Shown in pieces: positions 8,435-16,460 of a DNA stretch of 64,000 nt. Within the stretch, counting starts at the first letter, position 1. Each line of letters opens with the position of its first letter. Below the pieces are notes generated by a model. The model was not told the origin of the DNA. It was given only the letters and a program-made list of their open reading frames with translations, and did not search any database. Location of the stretch: NCBI GenBank assembly GCA_018333075.1, contig BORH01000006.1, positions 1 through 64,000 of the forward strand, in the 5' to 3' direction. The DNA is from Heyndrickxia sporothermodurans. Lineage in GTDB: Bacteria > Bacillota > Bacilli > Bacillales > Bacillaceae_C. Made by a program: the position numbers and the translations under genes.

Positions 8435-8999
8435 ATGGAACTAAATTTTATTCGTCACCCACAGGGATATCACGTTTTAAATCCTCCCGATAGCCTACAG
8501 CTATCAGATCCACCATTAACCGATGTAGGTAGTCAACAAGCTCGAAAATTGAAAGAAATCTTTCCTGTATCCGATGATGATGTATTTATTATAAGCTCAC
8601 TAAGACGTATACTACAAACGGCAGAATTTTGGGCCGGGCAAAAAGATTGCAAAAAAATTGTACACCCATTGGTGGGACCCAAAATGTTCCCATTATTACC
8701 GTCATACAAGGCCTACGACTGTGATAATTTACTAACAAAGACCCCAAATAATTAAAGTCTTTCCTTTAATGGAAATTGAAGATGATAATTCAATCTGTTG
8801 GTATAGTGGAATTAACACAGTTCCAGTAGCAAAATTTACAACTTTAACACTTATTAATTGGTGCAAATGGCTTAACATCAACAAAATTTTTATTGTTTCC
8901 CACGATGGAACAATAACCTACTATCGTCCGTTTCTTGGAGAAATAGTTACACGAGACAACTTTTTAGGAGACGTTGGATATCATAAAATTATTGTATAA
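8435..8999 (+). pseudogene. Histidine phosphatase-like protein, frameshifted at a C run
   Basis: The 5' frame begins MELNFIRHPQGYHVLNPPDS.. with the phosphatase RHP/RHG catalytic motif and later SSLRRILQTAEFWAG, the second conserved Arg block. It ends after KTPNN at 8755. A second frame carries on with IIKVFPLMEIEDDN.. and contains IFIVSHDGTITYYRPFLG, the conserved S-H-D-G motif with the second catalytic His. Removing one C from the CCCC run at 8742-8745 joins the two frames into about 187 residues. This is either one inserted base in a homopolymer or a reading error; the ribosome binding site AGGGGAG is intact. Confidence 0.75.
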
Positions 9000-9165
9000 C
9001 ATTTGTATGAGTTTGTGAAAAAAAGCACTTAAAGTAACAGGGGCTATAGTTTAAGAACGAGTAGTGTACAAAAATTATAAACAATATAAATATAAAATCT
9101 AGAATACTGTAGTACTTCTTTAATCCACTCGACACAACTTTAATATCCTTGAACAATAATATAAA

Positions 9166-9202
9166 CCAAAGCCGTTATTCCATCAAGGAGTAACGGCTTT
9201 GG
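9166..9202. terminator. Bidirectional hairpin between convergent genes
   Basis: Perfect 12-base arms CCAAAGCCGTTA and TAACGGCTTTGG with a 13-base loop. It lies between the broken phosphatase gene and the converging racemase gene. Flanking T-runs are weak on both sides (TTTATAT on the minus strand), so termination strength is uncertain. The rest of the 304-base gap holds one diverged GGGGCTATAGTTTAAGAACG phrase and nothing else named. Confidence 0.6.
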
Positions 9203-9304
9203 CTAAGTCATCGTAAAAACAATCTATTTCTTTATATAAGTAGCTCAATCAGTCTATCTGTTGATATAAGAGCTTTACAATACTAGACACTTATCGAACA
9301 AATC

Positions 9305-9997
9305 CTATCTTTTTAATGAATAATTCACCGATTCCACCGCATGAATAAACGTAGTATCAAATAATGGAATCTTTGAGTCCTCTTGCTTTACGAGTAATCC
9401 AATTTCAGTGCAGCCTAGAATAATTCCTTGCGCTCCATATTCAGCTAAGTTTTGAATTACCTTTTTATAATATTCTTTAGAAGATAGTGTTATTTTCCCG
9501 AGGCAAAGCTCTTCATAGATTACTTTGTTGACTCGTTCTCTATCTTCACTCTCAGGAATTACAACCTTTATTCCCTGGGATTCAATTCGTTTTTTATAGA
9601 AGTCCTGTTCCATCGTGTATTTAGTACCTAATAATCCAACTGTATGAATGCCAGCTTTTTTTATTTGGTTTGCTGTTGCATCAGCAATATGAAGTATGGG
9701 AATATGGATATGCTTTTCTATATCTGCCGCTACTTTATGCATCGTATTGGTACAGATACAAATGAAATCAGCTCCAGCTTTCTCCAAAGATTGTGCAGCT
9801 TTACCTAGGAGTAGACCAGCTTGACTCCAATCCCCATTTGCTTGATGTCTCTCAATTTCTTCAAAGTCCACACTATACATAATGCATCTTGCAGAGTGTA
9901 GGCCACCTAATTGGTTTTTTACTTCTTCATTAATGATTCGGTAATACTCAGATGAAGACTCCCAGCTCATTCCACCGATTAATCCAATCGTTTTCAT
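9305..9997 (-). CDS. Aspartate/glutamate racemase family protein (RacD-like)
   Basis: About 230 residues of the Asp/Glu racemase fold. The N-terminal KTIGLIGGMSWESSSEYY motif is typical of the aspartate racemase branch (YgeA/RacD). Both catalytic cysteines are visible, in ICTNTMHK near residue 84 and LGCTEIGLL near 195. Members interconvert L- and D-amino acids without cofactor in the cytosol; the exact amino acid is unknown. I prefer ATG 9997 (7 bases from GAGGG) to the adjacent TTG. It precedes a GNAT gene in the same direction by about 25 bases and may share its transcript. Confidence 0.85.
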   Translation of the reverse strand: MKTIGLIGGMSWESSSEYYRIINEEVKNQLGGLHSARCIMYSVDFEEIERHQANGDWSQAGLLLGKAAQSLEKAGADFICICTNTMHKVAADIEKHIHIPILHIADATANQIKKAGIHTVGLLGTKYTMEQDFYKKRIESQGIKVVIPESEDRERVNKVIYEELCLGKITLSSKEYYKKVIQNLAEYGAQGIILGCTEIGLLVKQEDSKIPLFDTTFIHAVESVNYSLKR

Positions 9998-10023
9998 CAA
10001 GAACCCTCATTTCTAATACATTC

Positions 10024-10536
10024 TTATGATTTCCATTTATCATATCCTGCTTTTTCAAACGCTTTTTGCATTGGGATATTTTCAATATCTGTGTCCGAAA
10101 AAATTCTCCAAACACCAATATTTTGCAAGATTTGTGTTGCTCTTAGCAGCAAATCATTGATTAAGCCTTTACCTCTATATTCTGGTAGAACCCCAATATA
10201 GTGAATCGTTCCTTCCTTTAATCCGCCATTACCAGCACCTTTAAATACGACTGGCTGAACGATTCCAATCAGTTTCCCATCAACATAGGCGAGTTCCCAC
10301 CAGTCTTGATCATATTCAAAGTGAGCCTCATCTACTTCAAATATTGAATGAGCAAATTCTTTACGACTTTCTTCTGTATGATGTTTTCGATCTTCTCGAT
10401 CTAATGAATCAATGATAATCTGACTAATCGCGTATTTAAAATCCTCTTCTAATTCCTTAGTTACTTTTTTAAAAGAACATCTTTCAGGTAAAATGACCTT
10501 ATCTTTCGGTTCGTTCCATACGTATGCAATTTTCAC
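10024..10536 (-). CDS. GNAT-family N-acetyltransferase
   Basis: About 170 residues when started at GTG 10536, which has GGGAG 8 bases upstream. A longer open frame reaches further but overlaps the preceding gene. The acetyl-CoA binding motif A reads HYIGVLPEYRGKGLINDLLLRA (Q/R-x2-G-x-G/A pattern), with the motif B segment ENIPMQKAFEKAGY near the end. It would acetylate a small molecule or protein amine in the cytosol. It lies in a run with the racemase and another GNAT gene, all in one direction and closely spaced. Confidence 0.8.
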   Translation of the reverse strand: MKIAYVWNEPKDKVILPERCSFKKVTKELEEDFKYAISQIIIDSLDREDRKHHTEESRKEFAHSIFEVDEAHFEYDQDWWELAYVDGKLIGIVQPVVFKGAGNGGLKEGTIHYIGVLPEYRGKGLINDLLLRATQILQNIGVWRIFSDTDIENIPMQKAFEKAGYDKWKS

Positions 10537-10564
10537 ATCGTTCACTCCCAAACAATTAATCCTC

Positions 10565-11053
10565 CTATACACAAAAGGTCTGAATGAGACAGGACTCATT
10601 ATCAATAAGCTCAGCTTTCTCCTCAAACTTGATTCCTAATTCTTTATATACCCTCTTCCAAAATCCAACTGCAGGCTCATTTGCTACAAGCTCAATCACA
10701 AAATATTTCCCCTGCTTTTCAATAAATAATTGCTTTAAAATTTGTCTACCTAAGCCTTTTCCTCTATATGCCTGAATAATAAAAATATCATTTACCCCAT
10801 AATCATATTCCTTTTTTAAAAATGGTCTTTCTAATAATAATAGAAAACCAATGATATTTTCCTCATACATAATCAAATAAGGGGACAATCCCTCTATCTG
10901 CCAAAATGAATCCAATTCATCAAAATGAAAAGATCCGTCCTCCCCAAGTACGAGTTCATTTGTATATTTCGATAGATCATGAAGATATAAGGAATATAGA
11001 TTTTTTAAAATAGTCTTATCTTTTTCATAAGCTTTTTGGAGTCTAACTGCCAT
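10565..11053 (-). CDS. GNAT-family N-acetyltransferase
   Basis: About 162 residues from ATG 11053; AAAGGAGGT lies 10 bases upstream, with a TTG codon immediately before as an alternative. Motif A reads DIFIIQAYRGKGLGRQILKQLF, a canonical acetyl-CoA pyrophosphate loop (R-G-K-G-L-G), followed by VIELVANEPAVGFWKRVY, the usual motif B. The N-terminal half has the RimI-like charged helix pattern. Substrate unknown. It ends 28 bases before the next GNAT gene, so the two are probably one operon with the racemase. Confidence 0.82.
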   Translation of the reverse strand: MAVRLQKAYEKDKTILKNLYSLYLHDLSKYTNELVLGEDGSFHFDELDSFWQIEGLSPYLIMYEENIIGFLLLLERPFLKKEYDYGVNDIFIIQAYRGKGLGRQILKQLFIEKQGKYFVIELVANEPAVGFWKRVYKELGIKFEEKAELIDNESCLIQTFCV

Positions 11054-11228
11054 CAAGTTATGATACCTCCTTTGTTTTATTTCGCCCTTTTCAACTAATT
11101 GTCCGCCTCCACCTTTTTTTCTTATAATAAAAGTCACGATAAGTTAGATTTATTTTCATAATTATTCCTCCTTTTCTTGTATATTTCTATTAACATTAGT
11201 AAAATACCTTTTTCTCTCATTTATCACG

Positions 11229-11341
11229 AAAATATAGCTTTGTGGATCATAAATCTTATTTTGTGGACCATTAATTCTCGTTTACGCCCCATTCTTTGCC
11301 TTTTGGGGAGCATTCTACCTAATTTACGGACCATAACTTCC
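11229..11341. repeat. Degenerate phrase array between divergent/parallel genes
   Basis: Five imperfect 20-24 base units follow one another, each starting with TTT and containing a GG-C-CAT core: TTTGTGGATCATAAATCTTA, TTTTGTGGACCATTAATTC, TTTACGCCCCATTCTTTGCC, TTTTGGGGAGCATTCTACC, TTTACGGACCATAACTTCC. There is no open frame of note, and the units differ too much to be simple tandem duplication. It resembles the larger arrays elsewhere in the window in style but not in wording. Confidence 0.55.
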
Positions 11342-11353
11342 GCACACAAAAAA

Positions 11354-11379
11354 GCTCCTTTATATAAAAGGAGCAAAAT
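11354..11379 (-). terminator. Terminator of the NIPSNAP-type gene
   Basis: On the minus strand GCTCCTTT-TATAT-AAAGGAGC is followed by six T residues. It lies about 15 bases downstream of the stop codon of the gene at 11389 and fits an intrinsic terminator. Confidence 0.75.
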
Positions 11380-11388
11380 AATTGATTA

Positions 11389-11727
11389 TTATTTTAATGT
11401 TGAAAATAACTCCTCATTCCTCACTTCTAAAAAATATTTCTTGTACACATATTCTTTACCGCCATTTTCTTCATACCATTTTTTTATGCGATTAATATGC
11501 TCACTGTCACTTCTAACATTACTCTCAATCTCCTTATAACTTTCATAACTGTCATACTCCCAAATAGCAAATATTTCTGTTGAATGCTCATCATGAGGGA
11601 TCATCCATCTACCTATTAATCTTGCCCCATGCTTCATTTGGTTTGGATAATTAGTACTCATAAAATGATTATTGAAACGATCTACAAATTCATTTCTAAC
11701 TAAGTAAAATTTTCTACGATAAAACAT
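11389..11727 (-). CDS. NIPSNAP-family (ferredoxin-like fold) protein
   Basis: The likely product is 112 residues beginning MFYRRKFYLVRNEFVDRFNNHF, the typical start of Bacillus NIPSNAP/ABM-like dimeric alpha-beta barrel proteins, and containing ARLIGRWMIPHDEHSTEIFAIWEY, the conserved G-R-W..E-x-F-A-[IL]-W-E-Y block. An upstream ATG at 11781 also has a good AGGAG site and would add 18 residues, so the start is uncertain. The role is unknown; relatives include small monooxygenases and stress proteins. The lipoprotein gene upstream ends 10 bases before that alternate start, suggesting co-transcription. Confidence 0.75.
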   Translation of the reverse strand: MFYRRKFYLVRNEFVDRFNNHFMSTNYPNQMKHGARLIGRWMIPHDEHSTEIFAIWEYDSYESYKEIESNVRSDSEHINRIKKWYEENGGKEYVYKKYFLEVRNEELFSTLK

Positions 11728-11790
11728 TCTCCCATCCCCTAGTAAAATGTTCTTTTGATTATAAACATTCAACAACACCATTTATATCTC

Positions 11791-12291
11791 CTACTTAAAT
11801 ATCATATAATCACCGATAACAAATTCTCTTGTTCTCCATTTCCCCTCTTTGGTTAACCAAGAAATATTTATAATGGCAGATTGATAGGCTTTCTTTATTT
11901 CCTCTTTGCTTAAACCTTTTGAATAAAAGATAAACTCATTTGTATAATATACATCATTTTCATTCTCTTGATTACTATCGCTGCCATACCAATACCGATC
12001 TTTACCGTTAGAATCAATAAGCTTTGCCCAGTTTTCAGGAAAATTGATAGTCTGAGAAACAACATTCTCTAAATGAATAATGGATAAATCAAACGTAAAC
12101 TTTCTAAAGTCACCTTTCGTAGAATTCGTTAATTCTTTTGCTCCTATATTCGCCATTTCTTGATCGTCAATCTTCGAGACCTGCGCATAAATCGAAATAA
12201 TCGGTTCCTGTAATTCCCCACATCCCTCAATGAACATAAGTAAAAAAATAAAGAAAATGGATATTACATATCGTTTCTTATCTTTTTTCAT
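11791..12291 (-). CDS. Predicted lipoprotein of unknown function
   Basis: 166 residues. The N-terminus has a charged KKDKKR region, a hydrophobic core (YVISIFFIFLLMF) and IEGCGELQ, a plausible though not perfect lipobox with Cys 24 for lipidation. The mature part is beta-rich (IISIYAQVSKIDDQEMANIG, FDLSIIHLENVV, YYTNEFIFYSKGLSKEEIK) with one predicted helix. The family is not recognised. The protein would be anchored outside the membrane. It is transcribed toward the NIPSNAP-type gene and probably shares its terminator. Confidence 0.6.
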   Translation of the reverse strand: MKKDKKRYVISIFFIFLLMFIEGCGELQEPIISIYAQVSKIDDQEMANIGAKELTNSTKGDFRKFTFDLSIIHLENVVSQTINFPENWAKLIDSNGKDRYWYGSDSNQENENDVYYTNEFIFYSKGLSKEEIKKAYQSAIINISWLTKEGKWRTREFVIGDYMIFK

Positions 12292-12406
12292 GTTCTCCCT
12301 CCCACAGCCCTATAATATGTATATTTCTTTAACAAAATCATATTCCATTTATAGTGTTAGGGAAAAAACACTTCATATTTCAGATGAATGTTAACACGAA
12401 TTACAC

Positions 12407-12435
12407 TTGACAAAAAAATATTTTTATGTTAATAT
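12407..12435 (+). promoter_or_regulatory. SigA-type promoter for the cysteine-cluster gene
   Basis: TTGACA, a 17-base spacer and TAATAT, at the expected distance and orientation about 95 bases upstream of the next plus-strand gene. It lies in the intergenic region divergent from the lipoprotein gene. Confidence 0.65.
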
Positions 12436-12533
12436 AAGATATTTAACTATTGAACACACTAGAAATATATGATAAATTTGGGAAACAGATTTCAATAAAA
12501 TTGTATTTCGTTATTTAAAGGAGTGAGATACAA

Positions 12534-12881
12534 ATGGAGGCGCTTCCTTGCAAAGGATGTAGAGGATTATGCTGTGGACCTGTTCCTGTAACTGCAAAAG
12601 ATTTAAAAAAAATCAAAACGAAAATTAAAAAAATGCCAAATAAGCTCCGCTCAAATCTTGAAGATCAGGAAAGATTTCCCGGAACATGTATATTTTATGA
12701 TTTAGAGAATGATAGATGTGGCATTCATTCAGTAAGACCAGAAATTTGTAAAATGTTTGGCTACTATGAGAATTTAGCTTGTTTTCGCAAACCAGAATTA
12801 GCTACAAAAAGCTTACCTTCCTACATAGAAAGTCCTGCTGGTATCCTATCCGTTGACTTCAAATGGGATTATTTTAAATAA
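12534..12881 (+). CDS. YkgJ-family cysteine-cluster protein
   Basis: 115 residues with the YkgJ (CxxCxxxCC) pattern: CKGCRGLCCGPVPVT at the N-terminus, then FPGTCIFYDLENDRCGIHSVRPEICKMFG, where the spaced cysteines are thought to bind zinc or an iron-sulfur cluster. Function is unknown for the family. The start ATG follows AAAGGAGTGAG. It is monocistronic: a SigA-like promoter lies upstream and a strong hairpin terminator downstream. Confidence 0.85.
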   Translation: MEALPCKGCRGLCCGPVPVTAKDLKKIKTKIKKMPNKLRSNLEDQERFPGTCIFYDLENDRCGIHSVRPEICKMFGYYENLACFRKPELATKSLPSYIESPAGILSVDFKWDYFK

Positions 12882-12929
12882 ACATAGGCATCTATGTTTG
12901 GCCTGAATTCTATATTTCATAGATTACTT

Positions 12930-12962
12930 GTCCCTACTTTTCTCTTGGTAGGGACTTTCATT
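12930..12962. terminator. Terminator between the cysteine-cluster gene and a converging GNAT gene
   Basis: GTCCCTAC and GTAGGGAC arms around a 10-base loop, followed on the plus strand by TTTCATTTT. It can end the plus-strand gene and, less well, the converging minus-strand gene. Confidence 0.7.
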
Positions 12963-12974
12963 TTATATATAAGA

Positions 12975-13472
12975 TTATTTTCTCGTTTCATCCTTTTCAA
13001 GCTCAAAAAGATATTCCTCCACCTCTACTCCTCGTGCATTTGAAAAACCTTTGTCCTCACCACAAATGGAGAAACCGCATTTTTCCAATACACGAATGGA
13101 AGCAAGATTGTCTTTTACAGCACGTGCAAATAAAGGCCTCACTTTTATTAGTGGAAGAAATTTTTGTACAGCCTTTGTGGCGATGCCTTTACCCCAATAT
13201 TGCTTACTTATCCAATAGCTAATTTCTGGATTTCCAAACTGTTCAAAGTTGAGAATATTCTCTACAACTTCTCCATTATATATGATAGTCTTTTTTATTA
13301 TGTCACTATTTGTTAAAATCATCATCCAATGGTTTATAAAAGCAGGTTTATCATAAGGATCCTTTGCGGTAAAAGCCGCCATAAAATTTGCATCTGAGTC
13401 TTGTTGGTATTCAAAAAAATATTGGATATCACTCAACAAGACCTCTCTTAGTTCCACTCCCCTTTTATTCAC
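12975..13472 (-). CDS. GNAT-family N-acetyltransferase (RimJ/RimL-like)
   Basis: 165 residues of the GNAT type that modifies ribosomal proteins or small amines: ELREVLLSDIQYFFEYQQDS at the start, EISYWISKQYWGKGIATKAV as motif A (Q/R-G-x-G-x-A), and ARAVKDNLASIRVLEKCGFSICGE as motif B. Target unknown. The start GTG has GGAAGGGGAG 6 bases upstream. It converges with the cysteine-cluster gene and stands alone. Confidence 0.85.
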   Translation of the reverse strand: MNKRGVELREVLLSDIQYFFEYQQDSDANFMAAFTAKDPYDKPAFINHWMMILTNSDIIKKTIIYNGEVVENILNFEQFGNPEISYWISKQYWGKGIATKAVQKFLPLIKVRPLFARAVKDNLASIRVLEKCGFSICGEDKGFSNARGVEVEEYLFELEKDETRK

Positions 13473-13872
13473 ATATAACTCCCCTTCCTTTTTTACCTAC
13501 TCATATCTATTAATCACTTATTGATTTGGCAACCTTTTAAAAAAATCTACTTGTTTATTTCAAGAATCATTTCCAAAATTCCTTTATGTAATCAATCATT
13601 TAAGCAGAATGATTAATAGAGTATCACCACAAAGAACATTTTATTAAAAGGGAAGAAGAATTTGTGAAATAATAAAATTAATTAATTTCAAATAAAATTG
13701 AACTAACGGTCAAATTATTGGGAATAGGCTATCAAAAATACTCTCAATGAAGTCATTTTACGAACCTTTTAGTCTTTAAGAATGTTAATACTAACATATG
13801 AGGATGATAAAATCATAAAACTTATAATACCCATTTGAAATAAAATGTATAATAAGTGTAAATTTAACAAGT

Positions 13873-13905
13873 GGCGTTTCTGTAATAAAGGAGAAACGCC
13901 TTTTT
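13873..13905 (+). terminator. Leader terminator upstream of the nucleotidyltransferase gene
   Basis: Arms GGCGTTTCT and AGAAACGCC followed by TTTTT. There is no gene on this strand in the 400 bases before it, and the nucleotidyltransferase start codon lies 72 bases after it. It therefore looks like a leader (attenuator) terminator rather than the end of a transcription unit. Two TATAAT-like boxes occur upstream (near 13825 and 13852) but no convincing -35, and only a very short upstream ORF. The rest of the 13473-13976 gap shows nothing else. Confidence 0.6.
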
Positions 13906-13976
13906 ACTAAAAATAGAACAGGAATTTTAAATTTTTGATAAGACAACTTTCTTAAAAATATTTGGAGGTAAGCTTA

Positions 13977-14786
13977 ATGGAAGATGTACCAAAAAAAATC
14001 AATGAGGTGTTAGATTATTATTTTGCGCTTTTTGAAAAGAAATCACCTACATTACTTGAAGCCTTTTATCTTTATGGTTCTACCTCATTAGGTGACTTTA
14101 AGTATGGATTTAGCGATATTGATTTTATTGCTGTAATTAGTCGAACAGTAAATGATACAGATGTAAAAACTCTTAAAGAAATTCACAAAGATATGCAAAG
14201 AGAATTCCCGAAGGCGATTTTAGACGGTTTTTATATTACGAAAGATGATATGAAGTCGTTAAATAGCATTAATATTTCATGTATCCGCTTTAATGAGGGA
14301 AAGTTTCATGGATATAGAGAGTTTAATAAAAACTCTATTGACGCTTATCAATTAAAAAAATATGGATTAACCATTAAAGGACCCAAAATGAAAGATATTG
14401 ATTTTACGGTAGATTGGAATATCTTATTGAATAACATGAGAACCAATCTTAATACATATTGGCTTGATTGGCTAAGCGATTGTAGGAGGTTTCCCTCCAT
14501 CAAATATATAGGTTTGCTATTTAGTCTACATATGGTTGAGTGGGGTGTATTGGGTATTTCTCGACTTTATTACACATTTAAAGAAAAAGATATTACCTCG
14601 AAAGTTGGGGCAGGGGAATACGCATTAAGTAAGGTTCCTCAACGTTTTCATAAAATTATTAATGAGTCTATGAGATTAAGAAAAGATAATAAAAAGTCAT
14701 ATTATAATTCTATTTTCGAGAGACGAAAAGACGCACTGAGCTATATTGAGTTTATGATACAAGAGTGTAATAAGCATTTTCAATGA
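13977..14786 (+). CDS. Aminoglycoside nucleotidyltransferase-like protein
   Basis: 269 residues from ATG 13977 (GGAGGT 7 bases upstream). The nucleotidyltransferase signature FYLYGSTSLGDFKYGFSDID carries the GS motif and the D-x-D metal pair (about residues 30-50), as in AadA/ANT(3'')/ANT(9) enzymes, and the C-terminal two thirds is helical, as in the aminoglycoside-adenylyltransferase C domain. It would transfer AMP from ATP to a hydroxyl of an aminoglycoside or unknown substrate. The gene is bracketed by two similar hairpins, one a leader terminator and one a true terminator. Resistance activity is inference. Confidence 0.75.
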   Translation: MEDVPKKINEVLDYYFALFEKKSPTLLEAFYLYGSTSLGDFKYGFSDIDFIAVISRTVNDTDVKTLKEIHKDMQREFPKAILDGFYITKDDMKSLNSINISCIRFNEGKFHGYREFNKNSIDAYQLKKYGLTIKGPKMKDIDFTVDWNILLNNMRTNLNTYWLDWLSDCRRFPSIKYIGLLFSLHMVEWGVLGISRLYYTFKEKDITSKVGAGEYALSKVPQRFHKIINESMRLRKDNKKSYYNSIFERRKDALSYIEFMIQECNKHFQ

Positions 14787-14808
14787 GCACGATTATTTAA
14801 CTTATAGG

Positions 14809-14842
14809 AGCGTTTCTGAAAGAGACAGGAACGCTTTTTATT
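14809..14842 (+). terminator. Terminator after the nucleotidyltransferase gene
   Basis: AGCGTTTCTG and CAGGAACGCT arms followed by TTTTTA. The stem wording (GCGTTTCTG) is nearly the same as in the leader hairpin upstream of this gene. Confidence 0.75.
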
Positions 14843-14869
14843 ATAGGAGCAGACATTAATTGACTTAGT

Positions 14870-15319
14870 CTATAATTTCAAATAATGTGTTGCATGCTTC
14901 AAATTACTTTTTTTAACAAAGCCAAGCGAAGTATAAAACTGATCAGCCTGAGTCGTATCTGTATGAAGAACGATTGCCCTGTAATGCTTTCGGGCCTCAC
15001 TTATTATCCTTTTCAGTAAAAGTCTTCCGATACCATTTTTGCGAAAGGCTTTGGAAACATAAAATCTTCTAACTCGTCCAATACTAGATTCATTTGAATA
15101 GGGATCCTGATTTAAACCACCAATAGCAATTAATATGCCTACTTCGTTGAATACTCCGTAAAGTGCTTCTCCTCGATAAATAAATTGATTGGTCCCATCT
15201 TTATACTCATCTACTAATCTTCCAAGAAAGCGAAAACCCTCTTCCTTACTTTCTTTAACTAATAAAGAAATATCCATTTCAAGTAAGTTCTGTATTCTTC
15301 TCACTTCAAAGACTGTCAT
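14870..15319 (-). CDS. GNAT-family N-acetyltransferase
   Basis: 149 residues with the acetyl-CoA site RVRRFYVSKAFRKNGIGRLLL (R-K-N-G-I-G) and a closing motif B AIVLHTDTTQADQFYTSLGF. The start ATG has GGGGTG 5 bases upstream. It may acetylate a small-molecule amine; no substrate can be assigned. It follows the kinase fragment in the same direction by about 25 bases, so it may once have been second in an operon. Confidence 0.82.
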   Translation of the reverse strand: MTVFEVRRIQNLLEMDISLLVKESKEEGFRFLGRLVDEYKDGTNQFIYRGEALYGVFNEVGILIAIGGLNQDPYSNESSIGRVRRFYVSKAFRKNGIGRLLLKRIISEARKHYRAIVLHTDTTQADQFYTSLGFVKKSNLKHATHYLKL

Positions 15320-15343
15320 GTGTTCACCCCATTTCAGCAGAAT

Positions 15344-15735
15344 TCAAAATAAAAATCTAGATTGTTCTTTTATATATATAATCATTTCATCTATATTAGA
15401 TGGCTGTAAATTCGTTGTTTGATAAAGATGATGTTCCGATACACCCTTACTTTCAAATTCCTCTACTAATTCTAAGCATCTTTCTCCCATTTGATGGTCT
15501 TCTGTCCTTAAAGCGTCTCTTCGTAGCAGCTCTTCCCTATTTACCCAAAGGACCACATATTTGATTTCGACACTCTTAATTTGTTTACGAATATATTTGA
15601 CAAAGCGTGCTACTTGGTCTGGAAATGCAACATAATCAATCACGACATTCTTTTGTTTGCGAATAAAATTCGCACTTACACTAGCGATATTTTCCCAAGT
15701 TAATGCTAGTAATTCTTCACTTTCTCACGGTGGGA
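15344..15735 (-). pseudogene. P-loop kinase-like protein, 5'-truncated
   Basis: A frame without start codon runs from the junction at about 15735: EELLALTWENIASVSANFIRK.. VVIDYVAFPDQVARFVKYIRKQI.. KYVVLWVNREELLRRDALRTEDHQMGERCLELVEEF. This is the second half of an AAA/shikimate-kinase-like small nucleotide-dependent kinase (a D-Y-V-x-F strand, then W-V-x-R-E-E-x-x-x-R-D lid residues). The P-loop half is missing. Just upstream the sequence switches in a single step to the 3' part of a different truncated gene, so one deletion appears to have fused the two. Confidence 0.65.
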
Positions 15736-16460
15736 GATACCCGCCGGAATAAGTGTGTTCGTCGTATCACCATACTCCCTAATTTTTGTGACTACTCCAG
15801 TTACGGTAGAACCTAAGCTCATATTAAGCGAAGAATCTAGGTTTTCAACCACCACCTCGATTCCCTTTGGTGTCGTATTGGTATATTGACTTGGATTACC
15901 AGATGTATAAAGGATAAGTTCATCAGTGGCTCTTGCTTTATTAGATGTGGTAATTGGATATGTTGCTCCTTTATGCTCGAAGTGGAGATCCAAATTATAA
16001 TGGTAAATGATTCCTTTTCCATTCTTCACTCCGAATGCAATTGGTTCATTTACATATTCAGTTTTTCCGATAGGCAATTTCCCTGCATTGACTAGTTGAT
16101 TATTATTTGCAATCAAGTATACGGGTAGTCCTGTTGGACCAAAGAATGAACCATTAATAGCCCCCACCACTTGATGACCTGGAGCAGAATTTGACAACGT
16201 TCCTGCCACTACTTTCGATAATTTATTGAGTGGAATAGGGATTCCAAGTTCAATATTTGTATACCGATCTTTTAAATTGACCTTCATTACTCTTGCAGCT
16301 TGTTTGCTAGTGGATGAGCTTATTCTATTATCTTGGTATGTAACACCTGCAGAAACTTTAAACTGTTGATTTACCTGGCTGAGTTCGTCCATACAAATGA
16401 AGATGCCACTAGCAGCATAACTACTATCAGACAAAAACTTCTTAACAACCGACCTTTCAT
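15736..16460 (-). pseudogene. Secreted phosphodiester glycosidase (NAGPA-domain) protein, broken at both ends
   Basis: From ATG 16460 a signal peptide is encoded (MKGRLLRSFCLIVVMLLVAS then SFVWTNSA), but this frame stops at once. The +1 frame continues with SQVNQQFKVSAGVTYQDNR and the NAGPA domain (AARVMKVNLKDRYTNIELG, GHQVVGAINGSFFGPTGLP, the G-x-N-G-x-F-F core). A single base shift near 16378 separates signal and domain. At the other end the domain stops after TNTLIPAG, where a further 100 or more residues are expected, and runs 12 residues into the truncated kinase sequence. The intact enzyme would cleave phosphodiester-linked sugars at the cell surface. Confidence 0.7.

Noticed and set aside
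11177-11539. 120-residue forward frame
   Set aside because: It runs through the phrase array and antisense of the NIPSNAP-type gene, with no start signal.
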